64,000 bases of DNA from Clostridiaceae bacterium (GCA_910575435.1 CAJTGI010000005.1:62001-126000), one strand, 5' to 3'. Positions 54,083 through 63,101 are shown, numbered from the stretch's first letter. The notes: generated by a model not told the origin, from the sequence alone. Program-made: numbers and translations.

Positions 54083-54514
54083 TCAACCACAATACTTCTT
54101 CAACGCTTCCTTCAAATATTCATATCGCAGACGCTTCTCTTCCTTTGCAAAATGAACTTCCCGAAACTGCTCCGGATTGTTCTCATAATCAAGCACTTCC
54201 TCCCCGAACTGCTCGCTGGTCAGATCAAAGACACAGTCCCCAATCACATTATAGCAGTGATAATTTCCACCGGGCCTTAAAATCCCATAGACCCTGCCCC
54301 CAAAGATATCCTGTGCTAAAAAGGCTGTGATAGAACACTGTCCCAGCGTCTTATTTTCCGGCGTCCAATCCCCTCGCATCCTAGGCGCGCAAGTATCAGC
54401 ACACCAAATCGCTGATAGGGCATCATACAAATCCCTGGGGGTCTTGATATTCTTGTATTGATTTGTCACGGCAGGCGCATCCACATGCTCCCACCCATAA
54501 AATTTGTAGTCCAT
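54083..54514 (-). CDS. YunG-like protein
   Basis: A 143-residue protein resembling the YunG family: LYDALSAIWCADTCAPRMR, GQCSITAFLAQDIFGG and GNYHCYNVIGDCVFDLTSEQFG. Cys, His and Asp in these motifs hint at a papain-like fold, as proposed for relatives, but no activity is established. GGAGGAGG lies seven bases before the ATG at 54514. A nucleotidyltransferase remnant lies immediately upstream. Confidence 0.75.
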   Translation of the reverse strand: MDYKFYGWEHVDAPAVTNQYKNIKTPRDLYDALSAIWCADTCAPRMRGDWTPENKTLGQCSITAFLAQDIFGGRVYGILRPGGNYHCYNVIGDCVFDLTSEQFGEEVLDYENNPEQFREVHFAKEEKRLRYEYLKEALKKYCG

Positions 54515-54536
54515 CTCTTCCTCCTCCAACGCCACT

Positions 54537-54797
54537 TTAGATCGAAGATACATCGTTGCCATAAACCACCACTCCCTTCTTCACTGCATCTTTCAAATAC
54601 GTATCCTCCAGCAAGTCATAGTTGATGACATCCACATTCCCCTCTGTAATCTTTGAAATCCATTTACGAAAAGGCATTGTAAAAGAATAATATACTCCAT
54701 TTTCATCCATGCAAGATCTGGTCCAGTCAATACACAAGTCAATGTTACTGATAATATCGCAATCATATCTTATGGAACTGCCAAATAGGCCTAATCG
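54537..54797 (-). pseudogene. MNT-type nucleotidyltransferase remnant
   Basis: The open frame from 54797 reads RLGLFGSSIRYDCDIISNID and continues to VYGNDVSSI. It is the end of a small nucleotidyltransferase: FGSS is the GS motif and SNIDLCIDW replaces the usual SDIDL, so the first catalytic Asp is Asn. A stop codon at 54798-54800 precedes the motif and no start codon lies before it, so the N-terminal 25-30 residues are gone. Not expected to be active. Confidence 0.7.
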
Positions 54798-54892
54798 TCA
54801 ATATTTCCTCTCAATTCTTGCACAAAAAAGAGAGGCAAAACGACATATTTCTCCTAGCAATGGCTAAAAAACAGGGCATATGCCCTAACAAA

Positions 54893-54931
54893 AATAATGA
54901 CCAGAAGCCGTCCAGCGGTTCTGGTCATTGC
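54893..54931 (-). terminator. Intrinsic terminator of the small Ig-like surface protein gene
   Basis: AATGACCAGA and TCTGGTCATT form the outer arms, AGCC/GGTT the inner; on the minus strand ATTATTTTTG follows. Confidence 0.8.
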
Positions 54932-54950
54932 AGTAAAATGTCTATATTTA

Positions 54951-55889
54951 TTAAATATACGTAATCCCAAAATCATGGCTTAAAGTCGATGTGGAATTTT
55001 CATATACATTAATCTCTGTCCGATAATATTTTCTAAAGCCAATACTATCTCCAATGGTTAGCGCTGTTTCTTTCTTTAAATATTTCGGATAATAAGGACC
55101 AACTATATTATCATAATACGAAGTCGGGGCATCTTTAATAGATTCATCATATGCATCAAACCAGGCACCTAATGATGTTTTATATGAAATCATCAATACC
55201 TTATAATTCCCAGAAGCAACATGATTGATCGTATAATTCCCAGCACCATCAACCTCCCCAACATAGAAATGATATTGTTCTAAATTTGAATAGCTTGACG
55301 GATCAGAATATATTGAAAATGATTTCAAATCCATATTTTTAGCCATACCATCTGTTGGAATCAAAATAACTTTAGCACCTGTATCCGGCTTATTACCTTG
55401 ATATTTATTATAATAATATGAAACATTTCCTGTTACATTTCCATATACTACTGGCTTTTCAGTTGGTATCGGCTTTTCGGTTGGCACCGCTGGCTTTTCG
55501 GTTGGTACCGCTGGCTTTTCGGTTGGTACCGCTGGCTTTTCAGTTGGTACCGCTGGCTTTTTAGGTGTTGATTTGCGTCCCTTAACAGTAAGTTTGCATT
55601 TATACTTTTTCCCTTTTACCGTTGCCGTGATCGTCGCTGTTCCCTTTTTCCTTGCAGTAACTTTTCCTTTGGAAGAAACTGTAGCCACCTTCTTTTTTGA
55701 AGAAGACCACTTCACTTTCTGTCCCTTTTTTAAATTCTTTATCTTAAGCGTTTTTGATTTGCCCACATTTAAAGATAAAGATTTTTTACTTAATTTTATT
55801 GATGCCGCCTGTGTAGTCTCACAGGGAAACATTCCCAATACAAGCGCATATATTAAGCCAGATAATACAATTAATTTACATTTTTTCAT
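54951..55889 (-). CDS. Secreted Ig-like (Big_2) protein with Pro-rich repeats
   Basis: A 312-residue predicted exported protein: signal peptide at 1-28 (LIVLSGLIYALVLGMFPC), a Big_2 Ig-like domain at about 30-105 (LSLNVGKSKTLKIKNLK, VATVSSKGKVTARKKGTATITA), a linker with about five VPTEKPA units, and a C-terminal beta domain of the carboxypeptidase-regulatory type (NVTGNVSYYYN, GAGNYTINHVASGNYKVLMIS). A surface location through binding of the basic Ig-like domain is possible. The start at 55889 has GGGAG nine bases upstream. The coding repeats of the linker could vary in number. Confidence 0.8.
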   Translation of the reverse strand: MKKCKLIVLSGLIYALVLGMFPCETTQAASIKLSKKSLSLNVGKSKTLKIKNLKKGQKVKWSSSKKKVATVSSKGKVTARKKGTATITATVKGKKYKCKLTVKGRKSTPKKPAVPTEKPAVPTEKPAVPTEKPAVPTEKPIPTEKPVVYGNVTGNVSYYYNKYQGNKPDTGAKVILIPTDGMAKNMDLKSFSIYSDPSSYSNLEQYHFYVGEVDGAGNYTINHVASGNYKVLMISYKTSLGAWFDAYDESIKDAPTSYYDNIVGPYYPKYLKKETALTIGDSIGFRKYYRTEINVYENSTSTLSHDFGITYI

Positions 55890-55978
55890 ACGTACTTCTC
55901 CCATTAATTTTACAGTATAAATTTACATCCATTCCATTTCTATATAACAATTTATCCTATCAAACAGTCCAAATTCCA

Positions 55979-56015
55979 TTAAAAATTTCCCCGCAAAGAT
56001 TCCTCTGCGGGGGAA
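55979..56015 (-). terminator. Terminator of the butyrate operon
   Basis: TTCCCCGCA (55987-55995) pairs with TGCGGGGGAA (56006-56015); on the minus strand the stem is followed by AAATTTTTAA. It lies 60 bases past the etfA stop codon. Confidence 0.8.
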
Positions 56016-56074
56016 TTCTTACACGTCATGTCTCCTGATTTTATGAAACCTATCTATCAACACGCATATGCCAA

Positions 56075-57112
56075 TTATTTTACCACTGCCTTCAAAGCCT
56101 CGGTCAGCTTGGGTACAATCTTGTTCAAGTCGCCCACGATGCCGTAGTCAGCCACGTCAAAGATTGGAGCCGTGTCATCCTTGTTGATGGCAACGATGAT
56201 ATCAGACTCCTCCATGCCTGCCGTATGCTGGATTGCGCCAGAAATACCGATAGCAAAGTATACATTCGGGCGCACAGTCTTACCTGTCTGTCCTACCTGC
56301 ATCTCTTTCGGCATCCAGCCATTGTCTACTACGGCACGGGAACAGCTCACCGTTCCGCCAATCACATCTGCCAGATCCTGAAGCATCTGGAAATTCTCCT
56401 TGCTTCCCATGCCACGACCGCCGGATACCAGAATCTTGGCATCCATGATATCTACCACGTCAGAAACCTCTTTCACGATCTCAAGGATTTCCACATACTT
56501 ATTGTCTGGCGTAAAGCCAGGATTGTATTCAATCACCTCAGCCTTTGCCCCTGCTACAGGCTCGATCTTCTGCATCACGCCAGGGCGAACCGTTGCCATC
56601 TGGGGACGGTTATCCGGGCATGCGATGGTTGCGATGGTGTTACCGCCAAATGCAGGACGAGTCATCAGCAACTGGTTATGCTTCTGCTCCTGATTGGGGA
56701 TTGGATTGATTGGGAAATCACCAATCTCAAGAACGGTACAGTCAGCGGTCAGGCCCGTTGCCACTCTCGCTGAAACCCTGGGACCCAAATCGCGGCCGAT
56801 GGCCGTTGCGCCAACCAATACGATATCAGGCTTGTATTCATTGATGACAGAAGAAAGTGCATGAGCATAAGGCTCCGTCCTGTAGTCCTTCAGTTCCGGA
56901 TCATCTACCACGATTACCTTATCTGCACCATACTCTGCGAGCTGGTCTGTCAGACCCTTCACGCCGGAACCAATCAATACAGCTGTAACGTCTGTACTAA
57001 GGTCTGCGGCCAATTCCTTTGCTTTTCCAAGCAATTCAAAAGCGATTCCGCTCAATTCATTGTCTACCTGCTGTGCAAAGACATAGACACCCTTATATTC
57101 TTCTAAACCCAT
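56075..57112 (-). CDS. etfA: Electron transfer flavoprotein, alpha subunit
   Basis: Partner of EtfB in the heterodimer that passes electrons to butyryl-CoA dehydrogenase; with Bcd it couples crotonyl-CoA reduction to ferredoxin reduction (electron bifurcation). The 345-residue product has the FAD-binding signature SGGRGMGSKENFQML, DVVDIMDAK before it, and IAINKDDTAPIFDVADYGIVGD at the C terminus. The start is probably the ATG at 57112, giving MGLEEYKGVYVF; GTG codons at 57121-57124 closer to AAGGA are alternatives. It is the last gene of the operon, 28 bases after etfB. Confidence 0.96.
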   Translation of the reverse strand: MGLEEYKGVYVFAQQVDNELSGIAFELLGKAKELAADLSTDVTAVLIGSGVKGLTDQLAEYGADKVIVVDDPELKDYRTEPYAHALSSVINEYKPDIVLVGATAIGRDLGPRVSARVATGLTADCTVLEIGDFPINPIPNQEQKHNQLLMTRPAFGGNTIATIACPDNRPQMATVRPGVMQKIEPVAGAKAEVIEYNPGFTPDNKYVEILEIVKEVSDVVDIMDAKILVSGGRGMGSKENFQMLQDLADVIGGTVSCSRAVVDNGWMPKEMQVGQTGKTVRPNVYFAIGISGAIQHTAGMEESDIIVAINKDDTAPIFDVADYGIVGDLNKIVPKLTEALKAVVK

Positions 57113-57140
57113 TTTATTCACCACTTTTCCTTTTCATTGA

Positions 57141-57923
57141 TTAGATTACATGCTTCTCTTTTAATTTGTCCATGATGTAGGTCACTGCCTCGTCTGCCTC
57201 CAGCGTCACCTTCTCGCCAGCTCCCTTTCTTACCTTGTCAGAAGCCTTGGCAATCTTGGTGGGCGAGCCAGCCAGACCCAAGTTGGAATCATCCACATCC
57301 TTCAAGTCTGCCCTGCCCCAGACAGTAATCTCCTTCTCGAAAGCATCAAAGATGCCGCCGGGAGTCATGTAGCGGGGATCATTCAACTCAGAAAGGGCAG
57401 TTACCAGGCAAGGCATCTGAGCCTTTACCATATGGTATCCATCATCGTACTGGCGCTGAACCACCACGCTGTCTCCCTCGATCTTAATAGAGTTTGCATA
57501 GGAAATTACAGGAATATCCAGATGTTCGGAAATCTGGGGACCTACCTGGGCAGTATCTCCATCAATCGCCTGACGTCCTGTAATAATCAAATCGTAATCA
57601 ATATTTCTAATTGCGCCAGCCAGCGTGGTAGAAGTCGCCCATGTATCGGCTCCGCCCAGCACTCTGTCTGTCACAAGGATTCCCTTGTCTGCACCCATGG
57701 CCATCGCCTCCCTCAGCACATCCTCGGCTTTGGGAAGTCCCATTGTCACAACAGTCACTTCTGCATCATACTCATCTTTCAATCTCAGTGCTGCTTCCAG
57801 TCCAGCCTTGTCGTCTGGGTTCATAATGGTAAGCATAGCACCTCTGTCCAAAGTTCCATCAGGATTGAACTTCACTCCGCCCTTGGTATCCGGAACCTGT
57901 TTCACACATACTACTATTTTCAC
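57141..57923 (-). CDS. etfB: Electron transfer flavoprotein, beta subunit
   Basis: Beta subunit of the electron transfer flavoprotein; in bifurcating Etf it carries the second FAD and NADH site. The 260-residue product begins MKIVVCVKQVPDTKG and contains ITGRQAIDGDTAQVGPQISEHL, the Etf beta signature. The GTG at 57923 has AAGGAG nine bases upstream. It is separated from bcd by 226 bases with an array of hairpins and from etfA by 28 bases. Confidence 0.96.
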   Translation of the reverse strand: MKIVVCVKQVPDTKGGVKFNPDGTLDRGAMLTIMNPDDKAGLEAALRLKDEYDAEVTVVTMGLPKAEDVLREAMAMGADKGILVTDRVLGGADTWATSTTLAGAIRNIDYDLIITGRQAIDGDTAQVGPQISEHLDIPVISYANSIKIEGDSVVVQRQYDDGYHMVKAQMPCLVTALSELNDPRYMTPGGIFDAFEKEITVWGRADLKDVDDSNLGLAGSPTKIAKASDKVRKGAGEKVTLEADEAVTYIMDKLKEKHVI

Positions 57924-57971
57924 GGCTTTGTCACTCCTTTATTCAAATTATATTGTAACGCTATCAGCAAC

Positions 57972-58081
57972 GAACACTGGTCTTACGTTCCATGCAGTAA
58001 TGAACGCTAGTTTTGCGCTCCATGCAGTAAAGAACGCTGGTCTTACGTTCCGTGCAGTGAAGAACGCTAGATTTGCGTTCT
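57972..58081. repeat. Tandem array of four hairpins, 30-base units in a 60-base alternation
   Basis: Units repeat every 30 bases: GAAC-x-CTGGTCTTACGTTC, then GAACGCTAGTTTTGCGCTC, then GAACGCTGGTCTTACGTTC, then GAACGCTAGATTTGCGTTC, joined by near-constant CATGCAGTAA links. Each unit folds on itself, and first and third share a loop, as do second and fourth. It fills half the bcd-etfB gap. After it, AAAACGAAA and TTTCGTTTT pair around 58084-58149. Confidence 0.88.
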
Positions 58082-58149
58082 TCTAAAACGAAACTGTAGA
58101 ATTTCTTAATTGATGTTCTTTATCAACTTAGAAACTTCTTTTCGTTTTT

Positions 58150-59319
58150 TTATTTCAACAAACTTCCTGAGATTACCATGCGCTGAACTTCTGAAGTACC
58201 CTCATAAATCTCCGTAATCTTTGCATCGCGCATCATGCGCTCCACATCATACTCTCTGATGTAGCCATATCCGCCGTGAAGCTGTACAGCCTTTGTGGTA
58301 ACTTCCATCGCAACCTCTGCTGCGTAAAGCTTCGCCATAGCAGCCTCCACAGAATAGGATACCTTTGCGCCATTTGCAAATTCCTGCTTCTTCAAAGCAG
58401 CCCTGTATACCAGATTTTTGGCAGCCTCCACCTTTGTTGCCATATCAGCCAGCTGGAACTGGGTATTCTGCTGAGCAGAAATGGAGCGGCCGAACTGCTT
58501 TCTCTCCTTGGTGTACTCGATTGTCTTCTCCAGCGCGCCCTCGGCAAGGCCCAGAGCCTGGGAAGCGATACCGATACGTCCGCCGTCCAAGGTATGCATT
58601 GCGATAGGGAAACCCTTGCCCTGAGGTCCCAGAAGAGCATCCTTCGGAATGCGGCAATCCTGGAAAATCAACTCGTAGGTTGCTGAACCACGGATACCCA
58701 TCTTCTTCTCCTTCGTACCGAATGTGAAGCCCGGCGTATCCTTGTCAACAATAAATGCGGAGAATTTCTTCACCTTGCGTCCCCTGCGATCTTCAACGAT
58801 ATCGGTATAGGCAATGATAATGTACACGTCCGCATACTTACCATTCGTGATGAAGCATTTGGAGCCATTGAGCACCCACTCATCTCCATCCAGCACAGCC
58901 TTTGTCTGCACGCCCTGAGCGTCTGTTCCGGCACCCGGCTCTGTCAGGCCGAAAGCGCCCACCTTCTTGCCACTGCACAGGTCAGGAAGATATTTCTTCT
59001 TCTGCTCCTCTGTACCATAAGTCAGAATAGGGTCTACGCACAGAGATGTATGTGCGGAAACCACGACGCCAGTCGTACCGCAAACCTTAGAAAGTTCCTC
59101 AACGCACATGATATATGTAAGAATGTCAGCGCCCTGTCCGCCATACTCCTTGGGAACCGGGATACCTAAGAATCCGCTCTTCCCCATCTTCTTCACAGTC
59201 TCCTCAGGGAACTGCTCTGTCTCGTCAGTTTCCTGAGCCAGAGGCGCAACTTCAGTCTCGGCGAACTCTTTGAAAAGCTGTCTCGCCATCTCATGCTGTT
59301 TACTTAATGTAAAATCCAT
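58150..59319 (-). CDS. bcd: Butyryl-CoA dehydrogenase
   Basis: Acyl-CoA dehydrogenase that reduces crotonyl-CoA to butyryl-CoA using the Etf complex. The 389-residue product has FGLTEPGAGTDAQGV, the FAD-binding QLADMATKVEAAKNLVYRAA, and the catalytic Glu in EIYEGTSEVQRMVI, followed by the expected C terminus. The ATG at 59319 has AAAGGTGG 11 bases upstream and gives MDFTLSKQH; an in-frame GTG at 59334 overlaps the binding site. It lies between hbd and etfB in the operon. Confidence 0.96.
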   Translation of the reverse strand: MDFTLSKQHEMARQLFKEFAETEVAPLAQETDETEQFPEETVKKMGKSGFLGIPVPKEYGGQGADILTYIMCVEELSKVCGTTGVVVSAHTSLCVDPILTYGTEEQKKKYLPDLCSGKKVGAFGLTEPGAGTDAQGVQTKAVLDGDEWVLNGSKCFITNGKYADVYIIIAYTDIVEDRRGRKVKKFSAFIVDKDTPGFTFGTKEKKMGIRGSATYELIFQDCRIPKDALLGPQGKGFPIAMHTLDGGRIGIASQALGLAEGALEKTIEYTKERKQFGRSISAQQNTQFQLADMATKVEAAKNLVYRAALKKQEFANGAKVSYSVEAAMAKLYAAEVAMEVTTKAVQLHGGYGYIREYDVERMMRDAKITEIYEGTSEVQRMVISGSLLK

Positions 59320-59367
59320 GATTTCATTTACCACCTTTCATTAAAATACTTTAAATTATGAAGTCTA

Positions 59368-59405
59368 ATCATTCTGAAATAAGTCTGCTGACAATTCAGA
59401 ATGAT
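59368..59405. repeat. Hairpin in the hbd-bcd gap
   Basis: ATCATTCTGAA (59368-59378) and TTCAGAATGAT (59395-59405) form a perfect 11-base stem in the 95-base gap between hbd and bcd. No T-run. Confidence 0.7.
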
Positions 59406-59414
59406 TCATATAAT

Positions 59415-60287
59415 CTACTGAGCATCAACCGGTGTCTTAGTCCTGTCAGCATTGTAAATGTAGAATCCCTTGCCGCTCTTTGCACCGAGATTGCCACCGC
59501 GAACCATCTTGCGAAGCAGCGGGCATGCGCGGTACTTGCTGTCTCCGGTCTCATTATACAGAACGTCCATGATTGCCAGGCAAATATCCAAGCCAATGAA
59601 ATCACCCAGCTCCAATGGCCCCATCGGATGATTTGCGCCCAGCTTCATAGCGGCATCAATGCCGGCGATATCAGAAACGCCTTCCATTTTAATAAATGCG
59701 GCTTCATTGATCATTGGAATCAGAATGCGGTTTACGACGAAGCCGGCAGCCTCATTTACCTGAACAGGAGTCTTGCCGATCTCTTCGGAAATCTTCTTGA
59801 TAGACTCTACCGTCTCTGCCGGGGTGTTCACGCCCGCGATAACCTCCACCAATTTCATGCGGTCAGCAGGATTGAAGAAATGCATGCCAATCATTGGACG
59901 GGACAGCCCGTTGCCAATCTCGGTAATGGAAAGGCTGGATGTATTAGAAGCGAAAATGCAGCCTTCCTTTGCAATCTTGTCTAATTCTGAGAAGGTATCC
60001 TTCTTGACTTTCATATCCTCGAAAGCCGCCTCTACGATCAAGTCGCAATCTGCACACAAATCCTCTTTCAGGCCCGCCGTAATCTTTGATAGGATTCCAT
60101 CCACTGCCTCCTGAGTCATCTTGCCTTTTTCCACTAATCTTGCATAGCCCTTGGCAATTTTGTCCTTGCCGCCATCAGCCCACTCCTGCTTGATGTCGCA
60201 AAGAGCAACCTCATAACCGTCTGTCATGGCAAATGCTTTTGCAATGCCCTGACCCATCGTGCCTGCACCAATTACTCCAACTTTCAT
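59415..60287 (-). CDS. hbd: 3-hydroxybutyryl-CoA dehydrogenase
   Basis: Reduces acetoacetyl-CoA to 3-hydroxybutyryl-CoA with NADH. The 290-residue product starts MKVGVIGAGTMGQGIAKAF (nucleotide-binding motif); ASNTSSLSITEIG, GMHFFNPADRMKLVEVI with the catalytic His, and GFVVNRILIPMINEA complete the family pattern. GGAGG lies nine bases before the ATG. Third gene of the operon. Confidence 0.97.
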   Translation of the reverse strand: MKVGVIGAGTMGQGIAKAFAMTDGYEVALCDIKQEWADGGKDKIAKGYARLVEKGKMTQEAVDGILSKITAGLKEDLCADCDLIVEAAFEDMKVKKDTFSELDKIAKEGCIFASNTSSLSITEIGNGLSRPMIGMHFFNPADRMKLVEVIAGVNTPAETVESIKKISEEIGKTPVQVNEAAGFVVNRILIPMINEAAFIKMEGVSDIAGIDAAMKLGANHPMGPLELGDFIGLDICLAIMDVLYNETGDSKYRACPLLRKMVRGGNLGAKSGKGFYIYNADRTKTPVDAQ

Positions 60288-60316
60288 TGAAAATTACCTC
60301 CATCTCATATTTTTAT

Positions 60317-60349
60317 GGGAGAATGCCCATCTTGCATCAGCATTCTCCC
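60317..60349. repeat. Hairpin in the crt-hbd gap
   Basis: GGGAGAATGC (60317-60326) pairs perfectly with GCATTCTCCC (60340-60349). The 192-base gap also has a GCATGCTT-type inverted pair near 60398-60430. No T-run follows. Confidence 0.7.
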
Positions 60350-60479
60350 TATGTTGCTATTACATTCACATGAAGCTCATGTTAAGTTCAGCCCATGCTT
60401 CAGAATCATCTCATTCACTTCAAGCATGCTCCCATTCGCCAATTTGCCTCATCCGGCAACATGCGGCCAATCGGACATA

Positions 60480-61268
60480 TTAGCAATTCTTAAAGTCAAC
60501 GACTTTCACCTTCTGATCCTTGGGAGCCAGGAAGTTGCCCATGCCTGCCTTCTGATCCTCGGTCTCGAAGCAGTCGCCGAAAAGCTTCTCCTCAATCACC
60601 ACTGCCTCGTCAATGCTTACCTGAAGGCCCTCATTGATTGCCTTCTTGCAGTTGCGCACTGCAATAGGAGCCTGCATAGCGATTCCGACAGCCATCTTCT
60701 TGGCAGCGGGAAGGAGCTCCTCCTGGGGATACACGGCATTGACCAAGCCAATGCGGTATGCCTCCTCCGCCTTGATATTCCTTGCAGTGTAAATCAGCTG
60801 CTTCGCCATGCCAGGGCTTACCAGGCGGGCAAGCCTCTGGGTGCCGCCAAATCCCGGCGTGATGCCAAGGCCAACTTCCGGCTGGCCAAACAATGCGTTG
60901 TCAGAACAGATACGGATATCGCAGCTCATGGAAATCTCGCATCCGCCGCCCAGGGCAAATCCATTTACGGCAGCGATGACAGGAATGGGGAAGGACTCCA
61001 ATTTCAGGAATACGTCATTTCCCTTCTTTCCAAATGCCTCGCCCTCCGCCTTGGTCAGCGTGCTCATCTCTCCAATGTCAGCGCCAGCCACGAAAGACTT
61101 CTCCCCTGCGCCAGTCAGAATCAGGCAGCGCACGGTATCCAAATCCACTGCGTCCAATGTGGCGCTCAACTCATCCAGCACCTGGCTGTTCAGCGCATTC
61201 ATCGCCTTAGGGCGATTGATGGTAATTGTAGCCACCGCACCATCTACTTCATATAAAATGAAATCCAT
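60480..61268 (-). CDS. crt: 3-hydroxybutyryl-CoA dehydratase (crotonase)
   Basis: Dehydrates 3-hydroxybutyryl-CoA to crotonyl-CoA. The 262-residue enoyl-CoA hydratase-fold protein has the oxyanion-hole segments KSFVAGADIGEM and NGFALGGGCEISMSCD, with the catalytic Glu positions in GGGCEI and FGQPEVGLGITPGFGGTQRL. The start at 61268 has AGGAGAG six bases upstream; a longer frame to 61298 has no binding site. Second gene of the operon. Confidence 0.96.
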   Translation of the reverse strand: MDFILYEVDGAVATITINRPKAMNALNSQVLDELSATLDAVDLDTVRCLILTGAGEKSFVAGADIGEMSTLTKAEGEAFGKKGNDVFLKLESFPIPVIAAVNGFALGGGCEISMSCDIRICSDNALFGQPEVGLGITPGFGGTQRLARLVSPGMAKQLIYTARNIKAEEAYRIGLVNAVYPQEELLPAAKKMAVGIAMQAPIAVRNCKKAINEGLQVSIDEAVVIEEKLFGDCFETEDQKAGMGNFLAPKDQKVKVVDFKNC

Positions 61269-61312
61269 CGTTTCTCTCCTTTTACGATTCATTTTCAAAC
61301 ATGCTTAAATAT

Positions 61313-61465
61313 TTATAGTCAACAACAAAGTTTTTGTACTTTGGCGTTGACTGCGCCGATTTTTGCTGCGTTTTAACGCAGAATTTCCTTACAAAAATCG
61401 TGCGCATCCCCCGGAGGGTTTAAAGTAAACGACAATTACTTTTGTTGTTTACTTTAATATATTTT
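61313..61465. repeat. Dispersed structured repeat, copy B
   Basis: Aligns with copy A at 46791-46946 over about 155 bases. Pairings: AGTCAAC with GTTGACT; GCGCCGATTTTTG with CAAAAATCGTGCGC enclosing CTGCGT/ACGCAG; CCCCCGGAGGG; then AAAGTAAACGACAA with TTGTTGTTTACTTT. It fills the first half of the thl-crt gap. Confidence 0.85.
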
Positions 61466-61567
61466 CGTAAAGAACGCCGTCTTTGCGTTCTTCTATGCGT
61501 ATAGGTTTGCACGGCAAACCGTAGAAATTCTTCTGTGAAGCTTGCTTCACGTTAGAATTTCTTTACG
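61466..61567. repeat. Branched inverted-repeat region between thl and crt
   Basis: CGTAAAG and CTTTACG close a region with internal hairpins AAGAACGC/GCGTTCTT, GGTTTG/CAAACC and GTGAAG/CTTCAC, the last enclosed by AGAAATTCT/AGAATTTCT. The first hairpin matches the units of the array at 57972. It begins at the thl stop codon. Confidence 0.75.
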
Positions 61568-62753
61568 CATTTTTTTCTACGATTGTGGAGCAACCCATGC
61601 CGCCGCCGATGCACAGGGTAGCAAGTCCCTTCTGTCCTGCCTCCATCTGATGGAGCAATGTTACCAGGATACGGCATCCTGACGCGCCCACGGGATGGCC
61701 GAGAGCAATTGCACCGCCCTTCTTATTTACCTTGGACATATCGAAGTTCAAATCTCTTGCAACTGCCACAGACTGTGCAGCAAATGCCTCATTTGCCTCC
61801 ACGATATCAATATCATCAATGGTCAAACCTGTCTTCTCAAACAACTTCTTCGTAGATGCCACAGGGCCTACACCCATGATAGATGGGTCAACGCCACCCA
61901 GCGCGCCGCCTACGAAAGTAGCCATAGGAGTCACGCCCAGCTCTTTTGCCTTCTCCTCGCTCATAACTACGATGGCAGCCGCACCGTCATTGATGCCGGA
62001 AGCATTACCTGCAGTCACCAGGCCGCCCTCCTTGCCGGAGCAGCACTTCAGATTAGAGAGGCTTTCTGCCGTGGTGCCAGCGCGAGGACCCTCGTCCGTA
62101 TCAAAGATAATCGGCTCCTTCGTCTTTCTGTTCACGCCAGTCTGAACCGGCACGATCTCATCCTTGAATCCGCCATTATTCATAGCTGCCTCGCACTTCT
62201 GCTGGCTGCTTGCCGCGAACTCGTCCAGTTCTTCCCTAGTCAGTCCCCACTTCTCTGCCACATTCTCAGCAGTAATCATCATGTGATACTGATTGAATGC
62301 GTCCCACAATGCGTCATTTACCATGGTGTCAACCAACTTGCCATTGTTCATGCGGTATCCATAGCGACCCTGCATCATAGCGTAAGGAGCCATGGACATA
62401 TTCTCCATGCCGCCCGCTACCACGATGTCAGCATCCCCTGTCTGAATCATCTGGGCAGCCATATTGACACAGTTCAGGCCAGATCCGCATACCACATTCA
62501 CAGTAACCGCAGGAGTCTCAATCGGCAGACCGGCTTTGATAGAAGCCTGGCGCGCCACATTCTGTCCCAGACCGGCCTGGATAACGCATCCCATGTACAC
62601 GTGGTCCACCTGATCCTTCGGTACGCCAGCCCTCTTCAGAGCCTCCTCGATTACCACTGAACCAAGTACCGGTGCCGGAGTCGTGCTGAGCCCTCCGCCC
62701 ATCTTGCCGATTGCAGTACGGCAAGCGCCTGCTAATACAACTTTCTTTGCCAT
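61563..62753 (-). CDS. thlA: Acetyl-CoA acetyltransferase (thiolase)
   Basis: Condenses two acetyl-CoA to acetoacetyl-CoA, the entry step of butyrate formation. The 396-residue product has the active-site Cys in [14 protein letters not shown] near residue 89, the His in [14 protein letters not shown] and the second Cys in LCIGGGMG near the C terminus. AGGAGG lies 11 bases before the ATG. First gene of the operon thl-crt-hbd-bcd-etfB-etfA, with a promoter about 210 bases upstream. Confidence 0.97.
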   Translation of the reverse strand: MAKKVVLAGACRTAIGKMGGGLSTTPAPVLGSVVIEEALKRAGVPKDQVDHVYMGCVIQAGLGQNVARQASIKAGLPIETPAVTVNVVCGSGLNCVNMAAQMIQTGDADIVVAGGMENMSMAPYAMMQGRYGYRMNNGKLVDTMVNDALWDAFNQYHMMITAENVAEKWGLTREELDEFAASSQQKCEAAMNNGGFKDEIVPVQTGVNRKTKEPIIFDTDEGPRAGTTAESLSNLKCCSGKEGGLVTAGNASGINDGAAAIVVMSEEKAKELGVTPMATFVGGALGGVDPSIMGVGPVASTKKLFEKTGLTIDDIDIVEANEAFAAQSVAVARDLNFDMSKVNKKGGAIALGHPVGASGCRILVTLLHQMEAGQKGLATLCIGGGMGCSTIVEKNA

Positions 62754-62962
62754 AGTTTCTAAATCCTCCTTATATGATTAATATAGCGGCAGACTGTCCC
62801 ACCCATCAAAATAGCATAGTACAATACTGCCATTTACATTACTTGTACTTTTTCTGCCCTCCAAATAAGAACCAATCTCCGCGAAAACATGGGATTGGCA
62901 CGCCGCATCCAGCGGCATCATGCATCAAAGGGCATAAAGCAAATTCAGAGTAATGCGCTCCC

Positions 62963-62980
62963 TTGTTAATAATATATCAA
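62963..62980. promoter_or_regulatory. Rex-like redox operator
   Basis: TTGTTAA-N4-ATATCAA matches 12 of 14 positions of the Rex consensus TTGTTAA-N4-TTAACAA. It overlaps the -10 box of the predicted thl promoter. In clostridia Rex represses butyrate and alcohol genes when NADH is low, so the site fits the operon. Confidence 0.65.
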
Positions 62981-62997
62981 ATCCACTAGATTATCAA
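62969..62997 (-). promoter_or_regulatory. Predicted promoter of the butyrate operon
   Basis: On the minus strand TTGATA (62992-62997) and TATTAT (62969-62974) with a 17-base spacer. Transcription would start near 62961, leaving a leader of about 205 bases that can form a GCCGC/GCGGC hairpin. The leader may hold another promoter nearer to thlA. Confidence 0.65.
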
Positions 62998-63101
62998 GTA
63001 TTTTTCGTCCTTAGATTGTGAAAATCGTCAATTTTCAGGGGGCCGATTGCAAAAAACTGCCCAGGACGGAATTTTCCTTTTTTATCGCCTCCCATTCAGT
63101 C

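Noticed and set aside
57972-58081. CRISPR-like array
   Set aside because: The 30-base units are self-pairing throughout, there are no unique spacers, and no cas gene is near.
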